The position numbers and the translations under genes were made by a program. From Streptococcus sp. X13SY08 (GTDB lineage: Bacteria > Bacillota > Bacilli > Lactobacillales > Streptococcaceae): a DNA stretch of 64,000 bases. Below, piece by piece: positions 44,573 to 56,300 of the stretch. Every line of letters starts with the position of its first letter. Within the stretch, counting starts at the first letter, position 1. Under the pieces are notes generated by a model that saw nothing but the letters and a program-made list of their open reading frames with translations, was not told where the DNA came from and searched no databases. Location: contig NZ_LFYO02000004.1 in the NCBI RefSeq assembly GCF_001182825.2, positions 1 through 64,000 on the forward strand, written 5' to 3'.

Positions 44573-45891
44573 ATGAAAAAAGAACATCAAACGACTAGCA
44601 AAAAAATTGTAAACACAGCGATGTATTAGCTAAAGTCGCTGTATACAGTGCCATAACTCTGGGGGCTGCTTTGTTAGCAGCACAAGTAAACCCACAAAAC
44701 GCAGAAGCTGCCCCTACTAGACTTGGGACTCTTTGGACTACAACTGATTGTACTGTAGGTAAAGATGCCGGACCTTACAAGAGAGAAAATTGTAAAGAAA
44801 CATGGGAAAAACGAGAAAAGGAAATGGAAGAAGAGGAAAAACGCAAGGCGGCAGAAGCGGCTTCTACGCCAACTTCTCCAGATGGAACAACGCAAAGTGA
44901 TGGTGGTTCAACAACAACTTTACCAGCGCCAACACCCGCAGCTCCCCCATCAACTCCAAGTGATAAAGAAGAAACTTCAGATTCTTCGGAGTCAGAAACT
45001 GTAGTGGATCCTAAAAATGTCCCAGCTGAAACTGCAACACCAACGCCAGCTGCACCAGCGCCAGAGGAAAAATTACCAGCTGATGAGAGTGGGCATGCTG
45101 CTGATATTACTATGCAAAAAGGTCCTGAAAACTCAGTGCCAGCTACCGACTCTGACCAAAAAGCTCCTCAACCATCAGAATCAGATTCTCCAAGTGCAGG
45201 CCCTGCAATCGAAACTCCTGACCAGACACCTGCAGCTCCAAGCACAAACTATCCAGAGCAAGACCAAGAAACTCATGCTGATGCTACTGCCAAGAGCCAT
45301 GTCTACAATAAAAAAGACAAAGCTTTGACCATCACTTGGTCATACGACGAGCAAAATCAAGCCTTCAAAGCTTACATCGCTCCTGCTCCAAAAGCAGAAG
45401 AACCAGTAGCAGATTACACGCTTAAAGTAGAAGGTCGTCAAGTACCAGCTCTTGTCTTGAAAGACACAACCCTTTCAGAAGCAGAACATATCTTCAAAAT
45501 GTTTGCAAATGACAAGAAAATGGATGCAACTTGGACATACAAAGACGGCGTCTTCACTGCAGAAGTACAACCAGAGCCAGTACATGAAATCACTATCGAA
45601 ACGACAGAAAAATCTGAAGTAGATATGGTGAACCCTCCAGTGGAAAGCCCAGCTGCACCACAAGCTCCTGAAACATACGACGCATCTGTCTTGGTAGCAC
45701 CGATCAAACATGAAGAAGTTCCAATAGCACCTGAAATGCCTGAAATTGAATATAATTTCTATATTCCAGAACTCAATTTTGATATGCAATCAGAAACAAC
45801 AGATGATTTGGAAGCTAAAATTACGAAATTACAAGATCTTGCTATGCTTTCCATCAAATATGGCTTAGACGACTTAACAGGTTTGGAATAA
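44573..45891 (+). pseudogene. Proline-rich secreted protein of unknown function, frameshift in signal peptide
   Basis: It starts at ATG 44573 behind GGAG. A base is probably missing in an A run near 44600-44613; corrected, the N-terminus reads MKKEHQTTSKKIVKHSDVLA. A hydrophobic segment (YSAITLGAALLAAQ) and a cleavage site near NAEA/AP follow. The mature protein has a Cys pair about 16 residues apart and a charged helix rich in Glu and Lys. A Pro/Ala/Ser/Thr-rich stretch covers roughly residues 90-250 from the start, followed by a folded part with SHVYNKKDKALTITWSYDEQ. There is no LPXTG sorting signal, so it is probably released. I do not recognise the family. Confidence 0.75.
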
Positions 45892-45904
45892 ACCGGTAAA
45901 ATTT

Positions 45905-45943
45905 AAAAGATACTTAGAAATAGCCTTTCTAGGTGTCTTTTTT
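45905..45943 (+). terminator. Terminator of the secreted-protein gene
   Basis: A 14-pair stem with three G-T pairs (45907-45920 with 45926-45939, loop TAGCC), followed by T residues. Confidence 0.88.
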
Positions 45944-46023
45944 GTTTTCAGATTTCTCTGAGAGAACATTTCGTTATAATAGTCACAAATAGAGAATTAT
46001 CGTGGAAAAATATGACAAACTGT

Positions 46024-46031
46024 GCTATAAT
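46024..46031 (+). promoter_or_regulatory. -10 element of the pgk promoter
   Basis: TGCTATAAT-type extended -10 (TATAAT 46026-46031), 34 bases before the pgk ATG. A -35 match is poor (TGGAAA at 46003-46008). Confidence 0.6.
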
Positions 46032-46064
46032 GAGGAAGATTAAAAGATTAAGGAGTTTAACCTA

Positions 46065-47261
46065 ATGGCTAAATTGACTGTTAAAGACGCTGACTTGAAA
46101 GGAAAAAAAGTTCTTGTTCGTGTGGACTTTAATGTACCTTTGAAGGATGGCGTAATCACTAATGATAACCGTATCTCTGCGGCCCTTCCAACGATTAAGT
46201 ACATCATCGAGCAAGGTGGACGTGCCATTCTTTTCTCTCACCTTGGACGTATAAAAGAAGAAGCGGATAAAGAAGGTAAATCACTTGCACCAGTTGCAAA
46301 AGATCTTTCTGAAAAATTAGGCCAAGAAGTTGTTTTTCCTGGTGTAACTCGTGGTGCTGAATTGGAAGCTGCTGTTGAGGCTTTGGAAGATGGTCAAGTT
46401 CTTTTGGTTGAAAACACTCGTTTTGAAGATGTTGATGGTAAAAAAGAGTCTAAAAATGATCCAGAACTTGGTAAATACTGGGCATCACTTGGTGATGGTA
46501 TCTTTGTAAATGATGCTTTCGGTACAGCACACCGTGCGCATGCATCAAACGTTGGTATTTCAGCAAATGTTGACAAAGCAGTGGCAGGTTTCCTTCTTGA
46601 AAACGAAATTGCCTACATCCAAGAAGCGGTTGAAACTCCAGAACGTCCATTCGTAGCTATTTTGGGTGGCGCAAAGGTTTCAGATAAAATCGGTGTCATC
46701 GAAAACTTGTTGGAAAAAGCTGACAAGGTCATTATCGGTGGTGGTATGACTTATACCTTCAATAAAGCTGAAGGGCATGCTGTAGGGGGCTCTTTGTTAG
46801 AGGAAGACAAAGTTGCTATGGCAAAAGAATTGTTGGAAAAAGCCGGCGATCGTTTGGTCTTGCCGGTTGACTACAAAGAAGCTAATGGCTTTAATGATTA
46901 TACTGAAATCCGTATAACAGAAGGCCGCGATATTGCAGATGGTTTCCAAGGTTTAGATATCGGACCAAAATCAATCGCTAAATTTGAAGAAGCGCTTGAA
47001 GGTGCTAAAACGGTTGTCTGGAATGGTCCAATGGGTGTATTTGAAAACCCTGATTTCCAAGAAGGTACAATTGGTGTTATGGATGCCATTGTGAAACAAC
47101 CTGGTGTGAAATCAATCATCGGTGGTGGTGACTCTGCGGCTGCAGCGATCAACCTTGGCCGTGCAGATAAATTCTCATGGATCTCTACAGGTGGTGGAGC
47201 ATCAATGGAATTATTAGAAGGTAAAGTACTACCTGGTTTAGCTGCACTAACTGAAAAATGA
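46065..47261 (+). CDS. pgk: Phosphoglycerate kinase
   Basis: Glycolytic ATP-forming enzyme of 398 residues. The N-terminal substrate domain has [12 protein letters not shown] and the basic patch SHLGR. The hinge region and the C-terminal nucleotide-binding motif GGGDSAAAA (about residues 349-357) are present. It starts at ATG 46065 behind AAGGAG. The order pgk, FUSC protein, glnR, glnA is the same as in other streptococci. Intact. Confidence 0.97.
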   Translation: MAKLTVKDADLKGKKVLVRVDFNVPLKDGVITNDNRISAALPTIKYIIEQGGRAILFSHLGRIKEEADKEGKSLAPVAKDLSEKLGQEVVFPGVTRGAELEAAVEALEDGQVLLVENTRFEDVDGKKESKNDPELGKYWASLGDGIFVNDAFGTAHRAHASNVGISANVDKAVAGFLLENEIAYIQEAVETPERPFVAILGGAKVSDKIGVIENLLEKADKVIIGGGMTYTFNKAEGHAVGGSLLEEDKVAMAKELLEKAGDRLVLPVDYKEANGFNDYTEIRITEGRDIADGFQGLDIGPKSIAKFEEALEGAKTVVWNGPMGVFENPDFQEGTIGVMDAIVKQPGVKSIIGGGDSAAAAINLGRADKFSWISTGGGASMELLEGKVLPGLAALTEK

Positions 47262-47271
47262 TGAACAATCT

Positions 47272-47296
47272 AAGGGCGGGCAACCGTCTTTTTTGA
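47272..47296 (+). terminator. pgk terminator
   Basis: A short stem (47273-47279 with 47284-47290) with wobble pairs and a T tract. The gap to 47657 holds no convincing gene. It contains a perfect ten-base inverted repeat (47401-47410 with 47422-47431) and an open frame of about 57 codons (roughly 47320-47492) without a start codon. Confidence 0.65.
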
Positions 47297-47657
47297 GTAT
47301 GAGTATAAGAAGGAAATAGGATAGGACGTGGTTGGATTTTTAGACAATATTACGGAAGAGATTGTCTGAGATATCTGGTGCGGTTTGGGTTTGAAATAGG
47401 ACAATTTATCATCGTGATGTTGATAAATTGTAGTAAAACTGTATCCTACGCTACACTAGCGAATCGTGTTCCTGAAGAAAATGTTACGTAGATTGTTCAG
47501 CCTACTATTGACTCTCCTATCTGCTCAGATAGTGGTCATAAAAGAGACAAGGAGAATGAAGTGAGTGCCCCATTTGAGTATCGACTGTGACAAGAAATAA
47601 TGGTCAAAAAATCAGCATTTTTACCCTAAAAAACGGACTTCGTGTTACAATAAAACT

Positions 47658-48170
47658 ATGTTTAAGAAATATACATTTGATCCAGCCAAGTTTAAATTGG
47701 GTATGCGAACGCTCAAATCGGGGATTGCCGTTTTCTTGGTGATCTTGCTATTTCACTTAATTGGTCGGGATGGCGTACAAATTGCTGCGCTGGCAGCTGT
47801 CTTCAGTTTGCGAGAAGACTTTGGGCAAAGTATTAATTTTGGAGCTTCTCGGATTCTTAGTAATTCCATTGGTGGCTTCTATGCACTTCTCTTTTTTATT
47901 TTAAGTGATATCTTTTCCCATCATATTTGGGTGACCCTGATTTTTGTACCCATTTTTACCATGTTAACCATTATGACCAACGTGTCCTTTAATAATACGA
48001 CCGGTGTCATCAGTGGAGTGGCTACTATGTTGATTATCGCCTTATCCATTCCAGCAGGGGATTCCATTATTTATGCTCTGACTCGTGTTTTTGAGACTTT
48101 TGTTGGTGTCTTTATAGCTATTTTGGTCAATTATGATATGGAACAAATCAAGAAAATCTTGAAAAAATAA
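47658..48170 (+). CDS. FUSC/aromatic acid exporter-family membrane protein
   Basis: A 170-residue protein with about four membrane segments between residues 20 and 160 (for example GIAVFLVILLFHLI and ALLFFILSDIF). The sequence resembles the N-terminal membrane half of FUSC/aromatic-acid exporter proteins. It occupies the slot between pgk and glnR seen in S. pneumoniae. The substrate is unknown. It starts at ATG 47658 without a strong ribosome site. Intact. Confidence 0.8.
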   Translation: MFKKYTFDPAKFKLGMRTLKSGIAVFLVILLFHLIGRDGVQIAALAAVFSLREDFGQSINFGASRILSNSIGGFYALLFFILSDIFSHHIWVTLIFVPIFTMLTIMTNVSFNNTTGVISGVATMLIIALSIPAGDSIIYALTRVFETFVGVFIAILVNYDMEQIKKILKK

Positions 48171-48186
48171 AATTAAAACCGAACGA

Positions 48187-48239
48187 TGTCAGAAAATATA
48201 ACATTGGCACTTGACGAACAATTAGAATTTCCCTATAAT
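48187..48239 (+). promoter_or_regulatory. glnRA promoter with GlnR box
   Basis: TGTCA-N7-TAACA (48187-48203) exactly fits the GlnR/TnrA operator TGTNAN7TNACA. It lies just upstream of -35 TTGACG (48211-48216) and -10 TATAAT (48234-48239), which have a 17-base spacer. The arrangement predicts nitrogen-dependent autorepression of glnR-glnA. Confidence 0.92.
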
Positions 48240-48261
48240 GGGTAGAGTAAAAGGAGCTCTC

Positions 48262-48627
48262 GTGAGAGAAAAAGAATTACGCAGAACGTTATCCGTCTTT
48301 CCGATTGGCAGTGTCATGAAATTAACTGATTTGACTGCCCGTCAGATTCGTTATTATGAGGAGCAGGGCTTGATAGAGCCTGACCGCAACGAGGGAAATC
48401 GACGAATGTATTCGCTAAACGATATGGATCGCCTTTTGGAAATCAAGGATTATCTTGCGGATGGTTACAATATTGCAGCTATCAAGTCAGAGTATGCTGC
48501 TAAGGGAAAAGCCAAGCAGAAATCCCTATCCGATAGTCAGGTGAGACAACTTCTGCACGATGAGTTATCCAAGGTGGGACGGTTTACCACTGCGCCCAAT
48601 GGGTTCGATACATTTCGCATGAAATAA
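48262..48627 (+). CDS. glnR: Nitrogen repressor GlnR (MerR family)
   Basis: GlnR represses glutamine synthesis genes when glutamine is abundant, acting with feedback-inhibited GlnA. The start is GTG 48262, six bases after AAAGGAGC, giving 121 residues. The MerR helix-turn-helix covers about residues 17-80 (MKLTDLTARQIRYYEEQGLI). The C-terminal tail (about 90-121) is the part that senses GlnA in Bacillus. Its promoter carries a GlnR box. Intact. Confidence 0.95.
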   Translation: MREKELRRTLSVFPIGSVMKLTDLTARQIRYYEEQGLIEPDRNEGNRRMYSLNDMDRLLEIKDYLADGYNIAAIKSEYAAKGKAKQKSLSDSQVRQLLHDELSKVGRFTTAPNGFDTFRMK

Positions 48628-48657
48628 TCATGCTGGTTTTTTAAAAAGGAGTTGCCA

Positions 48658-49949
48658 ATGTCTATTACGGCTGCTGATATTCGTCGTGAAGTCAAAGAAA
48701 AAAATGTTACTTTCTTGCGTCTCATGTTCTCAGATATTTTGGGAGTTATGAAAAACGTAGAAATTCCTGCTACAGAAGAACAGTTGGAAAAAGTGTTATC
48801 CAATAAAGCGATGTTTGATGGTTCTTCTATTGAAGGGTTTGTTCGGATTAACGAATCGGATATGTATCTCTATCCTGATTTGGACACATGGACAGTCTTT
48901 CCTTGGGGCGATGAAAATGGTGCTGTTGCAGGTCTGATTTGTGATATTTATACTGCTGAAGGTCAACCGTTTGCTGGTGACCCGCGTGGTAATCTCAAAC
49001 GAGCTTTGAAACATATGGAAAATGTGGGCTACAAATCCTTTAACTTGGGTCCAGAGCCAGAATTCTTCCTCTTCAAGATGGATGAACATGGAAATCCATC
49101 GTTAGAAGTCAACGATCGTGGTGGGTATTTTGACTTGGCACCGACAGATTTAGCGGACAATACTCGCCGTGAAATTGTCAATGTCTTGACGCAAATGGGC
49201 TTTGAGGTGGAAGCGTCACACCATGAAGTAGCTGTTGGACAACATGAGATTGATTTCAAGTATGCCGACGTCTTGAAAGCTTGTGATAATATTCAAATCT
49301 TCAAGCTGGTTGTAAAAACGATTGCTCGTAAGCATGGTTTGTACGCAACCTTTATGGCCAAACCAAAATATGGTATCGCTGGAAGTGGCATGCACTGCAA
49401 TATGTCTCTCTTCGACCAAGATGGGAATAACGCCTTCTTTGATGAATCTGATCCTCGTGGTATGCAATTATCTCAAGATGCTTATTATTTCTTGGGTGGT
49501 TTGATGAAGCATGCCTACAACTACACGGCGATTATCAACCCAACGGTTAATTCATACAAACGCTTAGTTCCTGGTTATGAAGCTCCAGTTTACGTTGCCT
49601 GGGCTGGTCGCAATCGTTCACCACTCATTCGCGTACCGGCTTCTCGCGGTATGGGAACGCGTCTGGAATTGCGTTCTGTGGATCCGACAGCTAATCCTTA
49701 TCTGGCGTTAGCAGTGCTTCTTGAAGCGGGTCTTGACGGTATTGAAAATAAAATCGATGCTCCTGCACCAATTGAAACGAATGTCTATGCAATGACACCT
49801 GAAGAGCGTTTCAAGAAGACGAAGTTATTAAAGGTGCTCTAGGTGAACATATTTATACCAATTTCCTTGAAGCCAAGCGTATTGAGTGGGCAAGTTATGC
49901 AACCTTTGTTTCTCAATGGGAAATTGATAATTATTTGGATGTTTATTAA
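48658..49949 (+). pseudogene. glnA: Glutamine synthetase type I, C-terminal deletion
   Basis: GlnA makes glutamine from glutamate and ammonia. It starts at ATG 48658 behind AAAAAGGAG. The first 390 residues are normal, with [10 protein letters not shown], the GPEPEFFLF metal site, the [12 protein letters not shown] region and NRSPLIRVP. Near 49811, after MTPEER, about 20 codons are missing. The C-terminus then reads in another frame: [20 protein letters not shown] to DNYLDVY, with the stop at 49947-49949. The full length should be about 448. The conserved Arg/Glu block near the active site is intact, so this lesion probably reflects the sequence quality. Confidence 0.92.
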
Positions 49950-49958
49950 ATCAGAATT

Positions 49959-49997
49959 GAAGAGTTTGGGACAAAAAGTAGTTCCATACTCTTTTTA
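49959..49997 (+). terminator. glnRA terminator
   Basis: An imperfect stem AAGAGTTTGGGA/TTCCATACTCTT with a T-rich tail. Confidence 0.75.
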
Positions 49998-50147
49998 TTT
50001 TCCCAAAATGTAAGCCTTTAACTCTCAAACGACTTGTAATAGACTTTGTAATATAATCTTTTTGTAACATTTCTTGCCTAAAACACATCAAATTGTTACA
50101 TAAATGGCGTATGCTGGACTCTGTGACATTTGAGAGGAAATTTAATT

Positions 50148-50738
50148 GTGAAGAAAAAAGTAATAAGAAATATCGTACGGATTATTATGATGGGAATGGT
50201 CTTTGGCTTTAGTGGTCAAAAAGCCAGTGCTGTGACTGTTGGTTTTCCGAATGCTAAGAGTGCAGCAGGTGCTGTACAGGCATCCTACTTTTATGAGAAA
50301 TCCATAAAAGAACCTGTACAAAAAATTATGTCAGCACAAGAGCAAACCCTACGAGCTGTGGCGGTAAGTATTGCTCCTAAAATTGAATATAGTCCCAATA
50401 CTTATCCAGTTGGTCAATGTACATGGGGAGCAAAGGAATTAGCTCCTTGGATAGGAAATAACTGGGGAAACGCTAATGATTGGGCTATTAGTGCACTGTC
50501 ACTTGGTTTTGACATTGGAACAAGCGCTAAGGTTGGTGCGGTAATGGTCTGGTCGGACGGTGGCTATGGTCATGTAGCGATAGTGACGGATGTGGCAGCT
50601 GATGGCATGATTCAAGTGCAAGAAGCGAACTATGCTGGGAATCCAGCGGTTGGAAATTACCGAGGCTGGTTTGATCCGGCAGTAGAATCGGCCTACGCTG
50701 CAATCTCATACATTTATGCACCAACACAGATAAATTAA
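50148..50738 (+). CDS. Secreted CHAP-domain protein (putative murein hydrolase)
   Basis: CHAP amidases and endopeptidases cut peptidoglycan at division sites. The start is GTG 50148 behind GAGAGGAAA. The signal peptide ends near QKASA (about residue 29). A short linker precedes the CHAP domain (about residues 85-195), with the catalytic Cys in VGQCTWGAKELAP and the His in GGYGHVAIVTDV. VQEANYAGN supplies the third polar residue. There is no sorting signal or binding repeat. About 197 residues, intact. The upstream region has several TGTAA repeats that resemble WalR half-sites at non-standard spacing. Confidence 0.88.
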   Translation: MKKKVIRNIVRIIMMGMVFGFSGQKASAVTVGFPNAKSAAGAVQASYFYEKSIKEPVQKIMSAQEQTLRAVAVSIAPKIEYSPNTYPVGQCTWGAKELAPWIGNNWGNANDWAISALSLGFDIGTSAKVGAVMVWSDGGYGHVAIVTDVAADGMIQVQEANYAGNPAVGNYRGWFDPAVESAYAAISYIYAPTQIN

Positions 50739-50766
50739 AAGCAACACCTTCTGGTGTTGCTTTTTA
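50737..50766. terminator. Bidirectional terminator between the CHAP gene and rnj
   Basis: AAAAGCAACACC/GGTGTTGCTTTT with loop TTCT, symmetric A and T runs. It serves both convergent transcripts. Confidence 0.92.
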
Positions 50767-50772
50767 TTATTC

Positions 50773-52263
50773 TTATTCTTTATCAGGCGTAAGCACCATT
50801 GGGATAATGATAGGTTCGCGCTCTGTTTTTTCGTAGAGGAATGGTCGGATGGCGTTCACAATGGCGCCGTTGGGCTTTCACGGATGAGGTCGCCAGATTC
50901 GCGCATATAGACAAAGCCTCGGCTGAGGAGGTCTGGTCCTGCTAAAATCATTTGACTATCAAAATCAACCGTTGCAGCAGCTAGTACGACGCCGTCTTCG
51001 GACAACTCGCGACGATCCTTGAGGACGGCTGCACCAACTTCACCGATACGATTTCCATCTACGTAGATATCTTGCGCATTGAAGTGGCCTGCTAAACGTG
51101 CTGAATCCTTAGTCAAGGCAAGTACGTCGCCATTTTCCATGATGAAGATATTGTCTTTTGGAATGCCTGTATCAACAGCTAGTCCTGCATGGATTTTTTG
51201 CATACGGTATTCACCGTGAACTGGCATGAAATACTTGGGTTTGATGAGACGAAGCATGAGTTTTTGCTCTTGCTGACCACCGTGACCAGAAGTATGGATA
51301 TTATTGACCTTACCGTGAATGACTTCAACACCCGCTTCAATCAAGATATTGATCAGTTTGTTGACGCCTGTAGTATTTCCCGGAATTGGGCTAGAAGAGA
51401 AGATGACGGTATCGCCTGGTTGCAATTGTACCTGACGGTGTGTTCCATGGGCGATACGAGACAAGGCAGCCATTGGCTCCCCTTGGCTCCCTGTACAGAG
51501 AATCATCATGTCACTAGCTGGATATTCTTTGATAGCATTTGGCTCAATGAAGGTCCAAATACAGCAATTTTTCGTCCAGTTTTCACGGCAGCTTCAGCTG
51601 CTTGTTGGAGACGGAAGATATTGGATGCAAAGGATGCGAAGATAATCCGTCCGTGAATGCCTTCAATGATTTTAGTGATGGACTGACCGACTACTTTTTC
51701 GGAATTGGTAAAGGTTGGGATTTCGGCGTTGGTAGAGTCTGACAGGAGACAGAGAACGCCTTCTTCTCCCAGCGCAGCCATTTTATGCAAATCAGCTGGC
51801 TCACCGACTGGAGTGAAGTCAAATTTGAAGTCACCTGTACAGACAATTTTTCCTTGAGGGGTATCAATGACAATTCCCAAAGGTTCTGGAATAGAATGCG
51901 TTGTGCGGAAGAAAGATACCTTGAGATTTTTGAAGGTTAATTCTGTTTTATGGTTAATTTCATGCAAAGTTGCAAAATAGGAATGTTTGCCTGTTTGAGA
52001 AGGAAAGGAATTCCTCCGATATGGTCCTCGTGACCGTGAGTAATGACGAGACCTTTGACGCGGTCCAAATTGTCGACAATATAAGAGTAGTCTGGGATAA
52101 CGTAGTCGATCCCGAGTAGATCATCTTCGGGGAATTTGATGCCAGCATCTACGATGATAATTTCATCTTGGTATTCAATACCATAGGTATTTTTCCCGAT
52201 TTCTCCCAAACCACCGATGGCGAAAACACCAACTTCTTGAGGTTTTAGATTGACTGATGACAT
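50773..52263 (-). pseudogene. rnj: Ribonuclease J, three internal deletions
   Basis: A metallo-beta-lactamase and beta-CASP ribonuclease that matures and degrades RNA, normally about 560 residues. It starts at ATG 52263 ([14 protein letters not shown]). The metal motif is [10 protein letters not shown] (about residues 75-84). Three lesions are seen. Near 51955, after QANIPI, about 25 codons before [10 protein letters not shown] are missing. Near 51540, after IAVFG, about 20-25 codons are missing before FIEPNAIKEYPASD. Near 50870, after GDLIRES, about 25 are missing before NGAIVNAIRPFLYEK. The C-terminus ends VLTPDKE with the stop complement at 50773. It follows rpoY, as in other Firmicutes. 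Confidence 0.9.
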
Positions 52264-52266
52264 AAA

Positions 52267-52497
52267 TTAGAACTCCGTCAATTTGAAATCAGCATGAGCT
52301 TTCTCATACTCGAGGTGGTTTTCAGATAACAACTCAATAAATTCAATATTGTAGGCTGTGTTTTCTTCAACCAATTGACGCGCAGCAATGCGACCTTCTA
52401 GTTCATTAGCAGCATCAACTTCCAAGTAAAGTGAGTGAGTTTGCTCACGGCGTGGGCTGCGGTCTTTAGTTTCCTGATAAAATACTTTGTAGATCAT
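52267..52497 (-). CDS. rpoY: RNA polymerase epsilon subunit RpoY
   Basis: A small accessory RNA polymerase subunit (DUF1447) of 76 residues: [20 protein letters not shown], with the rest of the compact acidic fold. It starts at ATG 52497 behind GAAAGGAAA on the minus strand. It lies three bases upstream of rnj, the usual Firmicute pairing, and presumably in one operon. Intact. Confidence 0.93.
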   Translation of the reverse strand: MIYKVFYQETKDRSPRREQTHSLYLEVDAANELEGRIAARQLVEENTAYNIEFIELLSENHLEYEKAHADFKLTEF

Positions 52498-52585
52498 GTT
52501 TTTCCTTTCTGATGCACGAAAGAGACGATAAAATAGACCTTTATGAGTCCCTTTTCTTTTTGATTGAAACGTAGCAATTACTAAT

Positions 52586-52591
52586 ATTATA
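52586..52591 (-). promoter_or_regulatory. -10 element of the rpoY-rnj promoter
   Basis: TATAAT on the minus strand with a TG extension (TGATATAAT). A -35 is not clear. The remaining gap to tsaB (52592-52747) is AT-rich and shows no gene. Confidence 0.5.
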
Positions 52592-52747
52592 TCATAAAAG
52601 CCCTAGTTGTAGAAAAAAATTGGCGGGGAAAATGGAAAAAAGAAGATTTGCAAATGAGTTTTCAAAGACTTGGAAGGCGAGATTTGAAAAAAGTGCTAGA
52701 ATGTCATAAAATAGAAGGATAGAATGCCCAGAAAGTATGGAAAATAA

Positions 52748-53440
52748 ATGAAGATTTTATCCTTTGATACGTCCAGTCAAGCTCTGTCTGTTGCTCTCTT
52801 GGAAGATGACAAGCTGATGGCGGAGACGTCCCTCAATATCAAGAAAAACCATTCCATTAGCCTGATGCCGACCATTGATTTTTTAATGGCACAGTTGACC
52901 TGGAAACCAGTAGATTTGGAGCGTATCGTGGTAGCACAGGGACCAGGATCTTACACAGGTTTACGAGTCGCGGTGGCGACAGCTAAGACTTTGGCTTACG
53001 CTCTCCAGATTGACTTAGTAGGGATTTCCAGTTTGTTAGCTCTGACAGATACGGATGCGCAGGGAGTGGTAGTTCCTATTATGGATGCCCGTCGCAATCA
53101 TGTCTATGTTGGCTTCTATGAAAATGGCAGAGCACTTGAGCCAGATAGACATGCAGCATTTGAAGAGGTCTTGGAAAAAGCAGCTGGTTTTGATCATGTG
53201 ACTTTTGTTGGGGAAGTCGCAGCTTTTGAAGAACAAATCAAAGAAAGCTGTCCACAAGCAACTATTCAAGCGACCTTGCAATCTGCAGAGCTGATTGGTA
53301 GGTTGGGACAATCATTAGAGCCAGTTAATGTACATGCTTTTGAACCATCTTACCTCAAACGTGTTGAGGCAGAGGAAAACTGGCTTAAAGCACAAGGCCA
53401 GACGGCAGTGGATGATCAGGACTATATTAAGCGAGTCTAA
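52748..53440 (+). CDS. tsaB: tRNA t6A synthesis protein TsaB
   Basis: TsaB partners TsaD in forming threonylcarbamoyl-adenosine at position 37 of ANN-decoding tRNAs. It has 230 residues of the ASKHA fold: MKILSFDTSSQALSVALLED at the N-terminus and AQGPGSYTGLRVAVATAKTL (about residues 64-83) as the signature. It starts at ATG 52748. It is followed one base later by rimI and then tsaD, the common Firmicute order. Intact. Confidence 0.93.
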   Translation: MKILSFDTSSQALSVALLEDDKLMAETSLNIKKNHSISLMPTIDFLMAQLTWKPVDLERIVVAQGPGSYTGLRVAVATAKTLAYALQIDLVGISSLLALTDTDAQGVVVPIMDARRNHVYVGFYENGRALEPDRHAAFEEVLEKAAGFDHVTFVGEVAAFEEQIKESCPQATIQATLQSAELIGRLGQSLEPVNVHAFEPSYLKRVEAEENWLKAQGQTAVDDQDYIKRV

Positions 53441-53441
53441 G

Positions 53442-53855
53442 ATGACAGATACAGAAGCTATTTATGGATTGATGACAGAGGTCTACGGGGGTCAGTCGCC
53501 TTGGACGATGCAGCAGATTGCGGCAGATATGCAGCAAGACCAGACAGACTATAACTTGATTTGGCAAGATGATCGTCTTGTGGCATTTTGTGCTATTCAG
53601 GATTTGGCTGGTGAGTTGGAATTGACTCAGATCTCGGTGACCAAGGATTATCAGGGTCAAGGCTTTGCTAGTCAGTTGATGGAAAAATTAACTGCTAGAG
53701 TGGAAACCATCTTTTTAGAGGTGAGAGTGGGGAACAGCTCTGCTATTTCCCTTTATAAAAAATTTGGTTTTAAGGAAGTTGGGCGACGTAAAAGCTACTA
53801 CCATGAGCCCATTGAGGACGCCCTTGTCATGGTGCGTGAAGGAAAAGAAGAATGA
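53442..53855 (+). CDS. rimI: Ribosomal protein alanine acetyltransferase-like RimI (GNAT)
   Basis: A 137-residue GNAT acetyltransferase. Motif A is [17 protein letters not shown] (about residues 66-82), with Q-G-Q-G-F-A for acetyl-Co[18 protein letters not shown] is the C-terminal signature of RimI. It starts at ATG 53442 right after tsaB and overlaps tsaD by four bases. Whether it modifies S18 or another N-terminus is not shown by sequence. Intact. Confidence 0.88.
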   Translation: MTDTEAIYGLMTEVYGGQSPWTMQQIAADMQQDQTDYNLIWQDDRLVAFCAIQDLAGELELTQISVTKDYQGQGFASQLMEKLTARVETIFLEVRVGNSSAISLYKKFGFKEVGRRKSYYHEPIEDALVMVREGKEE

Positions 53856-54862
53856 AAGATACCTATATTTTAGCCATTGAGTCGTCTTGTGATGAGACTA
53901 GTGTGGCTGTTTTAAAAAATGAGACGGAGCTGCTTAGCAATGTTATCGCTAGCCAAGTTGAAAGTCATAAGCGTTTTGGGGGTGTAGTACCTGAAGTTGC
54001 TAGTCGTCACCATGTGGAGGTGGTCACAACCTGCATTGAGGATGCTCTCATGGAAGCTGGTATAAGGGCGGATGAGCTGGATGCTGTTGCAGTGACCTAT
54101 GGACCTGGCTTGGTTGGTGCGCTTCTTGTCGGAATGGCGGCGGCTAAGGCTTTTGCTTGGGCATATGGCTTGCCACTCATTCCTGTCAATCACATGGCGG
54201 GGCACTTGATGGCAGCGCGTGAAGTGGCAGAATTACACTATCCCTTGATGGCGCTCTTAGTGTCTGGTGGTCACACAGAATTGGTCTACGTGCCCGAAGC
54301 TGGCTCTTACCACATTATCGGTGAGACGCGAGATGATGCGGTTGGAGAGGCCTACGATAAGGTCGGTCGCGTCATGGGCTTGACCTATCCAGCTGGTCGT
54401 GAAATTGACCAATTGGCACATAAAGGTCAGGATGTCTACGATTTTCCACGAGCAATGATCAAGGAAGACCATTTAGAATTTTCTTTTTCAGGTCTCAAAT
54501 CTGCCTTTATTAACTTGCACCACAATGCGGTGCAAAAAGGGGAAGACTTGAATGTGGAGGATCTGTGTGCATCTTTCCAAGCAGCAGTCATGGATATTCT
54601 ACTTGCCAAAACCAAGAAAGCCTTGGAACGCTATCCAGTACAGCAATTGGTTGTAGCGGGTGGTGTTGCAGCAAACCAAGGCTTGCGTGAGCGTTTGGCG
54701 CAGGAAATCACGGATACGGAAGTCATTATTCCGCCCTTGCGCCTTTGCGGGGACAATGCTGGTATGATTGCCTTGGCTGCAGCTGTGGAATATCAGCAGG
54801 GACACTTTGCAGAATTGGATTTGAATGCTAAGCCAAGTCTGGCTTTTGAAGGAATAGAATAA
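53852..54862 (+). CDS. tsaD: tRNA t6A transferase TsaD
   Basis: The catalytic subunit that transfers the threonylcarbamoyl group to A37; 336 residues. The N-terminus is [13 protein letters not shown], and the metal ligands are two His in [10 protein letters not shown] (about residues 111 and 115). [23 protein letters not shown] and the earlier ASRHHVEVV motif are all present. It starts at ATG 53852 behind GGAAAAGAAGA. It is required in most bacteria and is intact here. Confidence 0.95.
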   Translation: MKDTYILAIESSCDETSVAVLKNETELLSNVIASQVESHKRFGGVVPEVASRHHVEVVTTCIEDALMEAGIRADELDAVAVTYGPGLVGALLVGMAAAKAFAWAYGLPLIPVNHMAGHLMAAREVAELHYPLMALLVSGGHTELVYVPEAGSYHIIGETRDDAVGEAYDKVGRVMGLTYPAGREIDQLAHKGQDVYDFPRAMIKEDHLEFSFSGLKSAFINLHHNAVQKGEDLNVEDLCASFQAAVMDILLAKTKKALERYPVQQLVVAGGVAANQGLRERLAQEITDTEVIIPPLRLCGDNAGMIALAAAVEYQQGHFAELDLNAKPSLAFEGIE

Positions 54863-55023
54863 ATAAGAGAGTTTCGCTCGATACTTTCGTTTAGGGCTAA
54901 AAAAGTTGATTGATCAGTGCATTAGAGGGGTGAGTGGCTTTGCAGCTCATGATTTTCCACCTTAGACTTTTTCAATAGTTTAAGAACTAAACTGCACAAT
55001 AAACTCTTTTTAAAATGTATACT

Positions 55024-56214
<1,191 letters not shown>

Positions 56215-56300
56215 TTACCATAAATTTGACAGGGATAGGGGGTTGTGGTAAGATTTTAATGATAGAAAAGTTTCAAGAAAATCAAGTATTTGAGGATATT

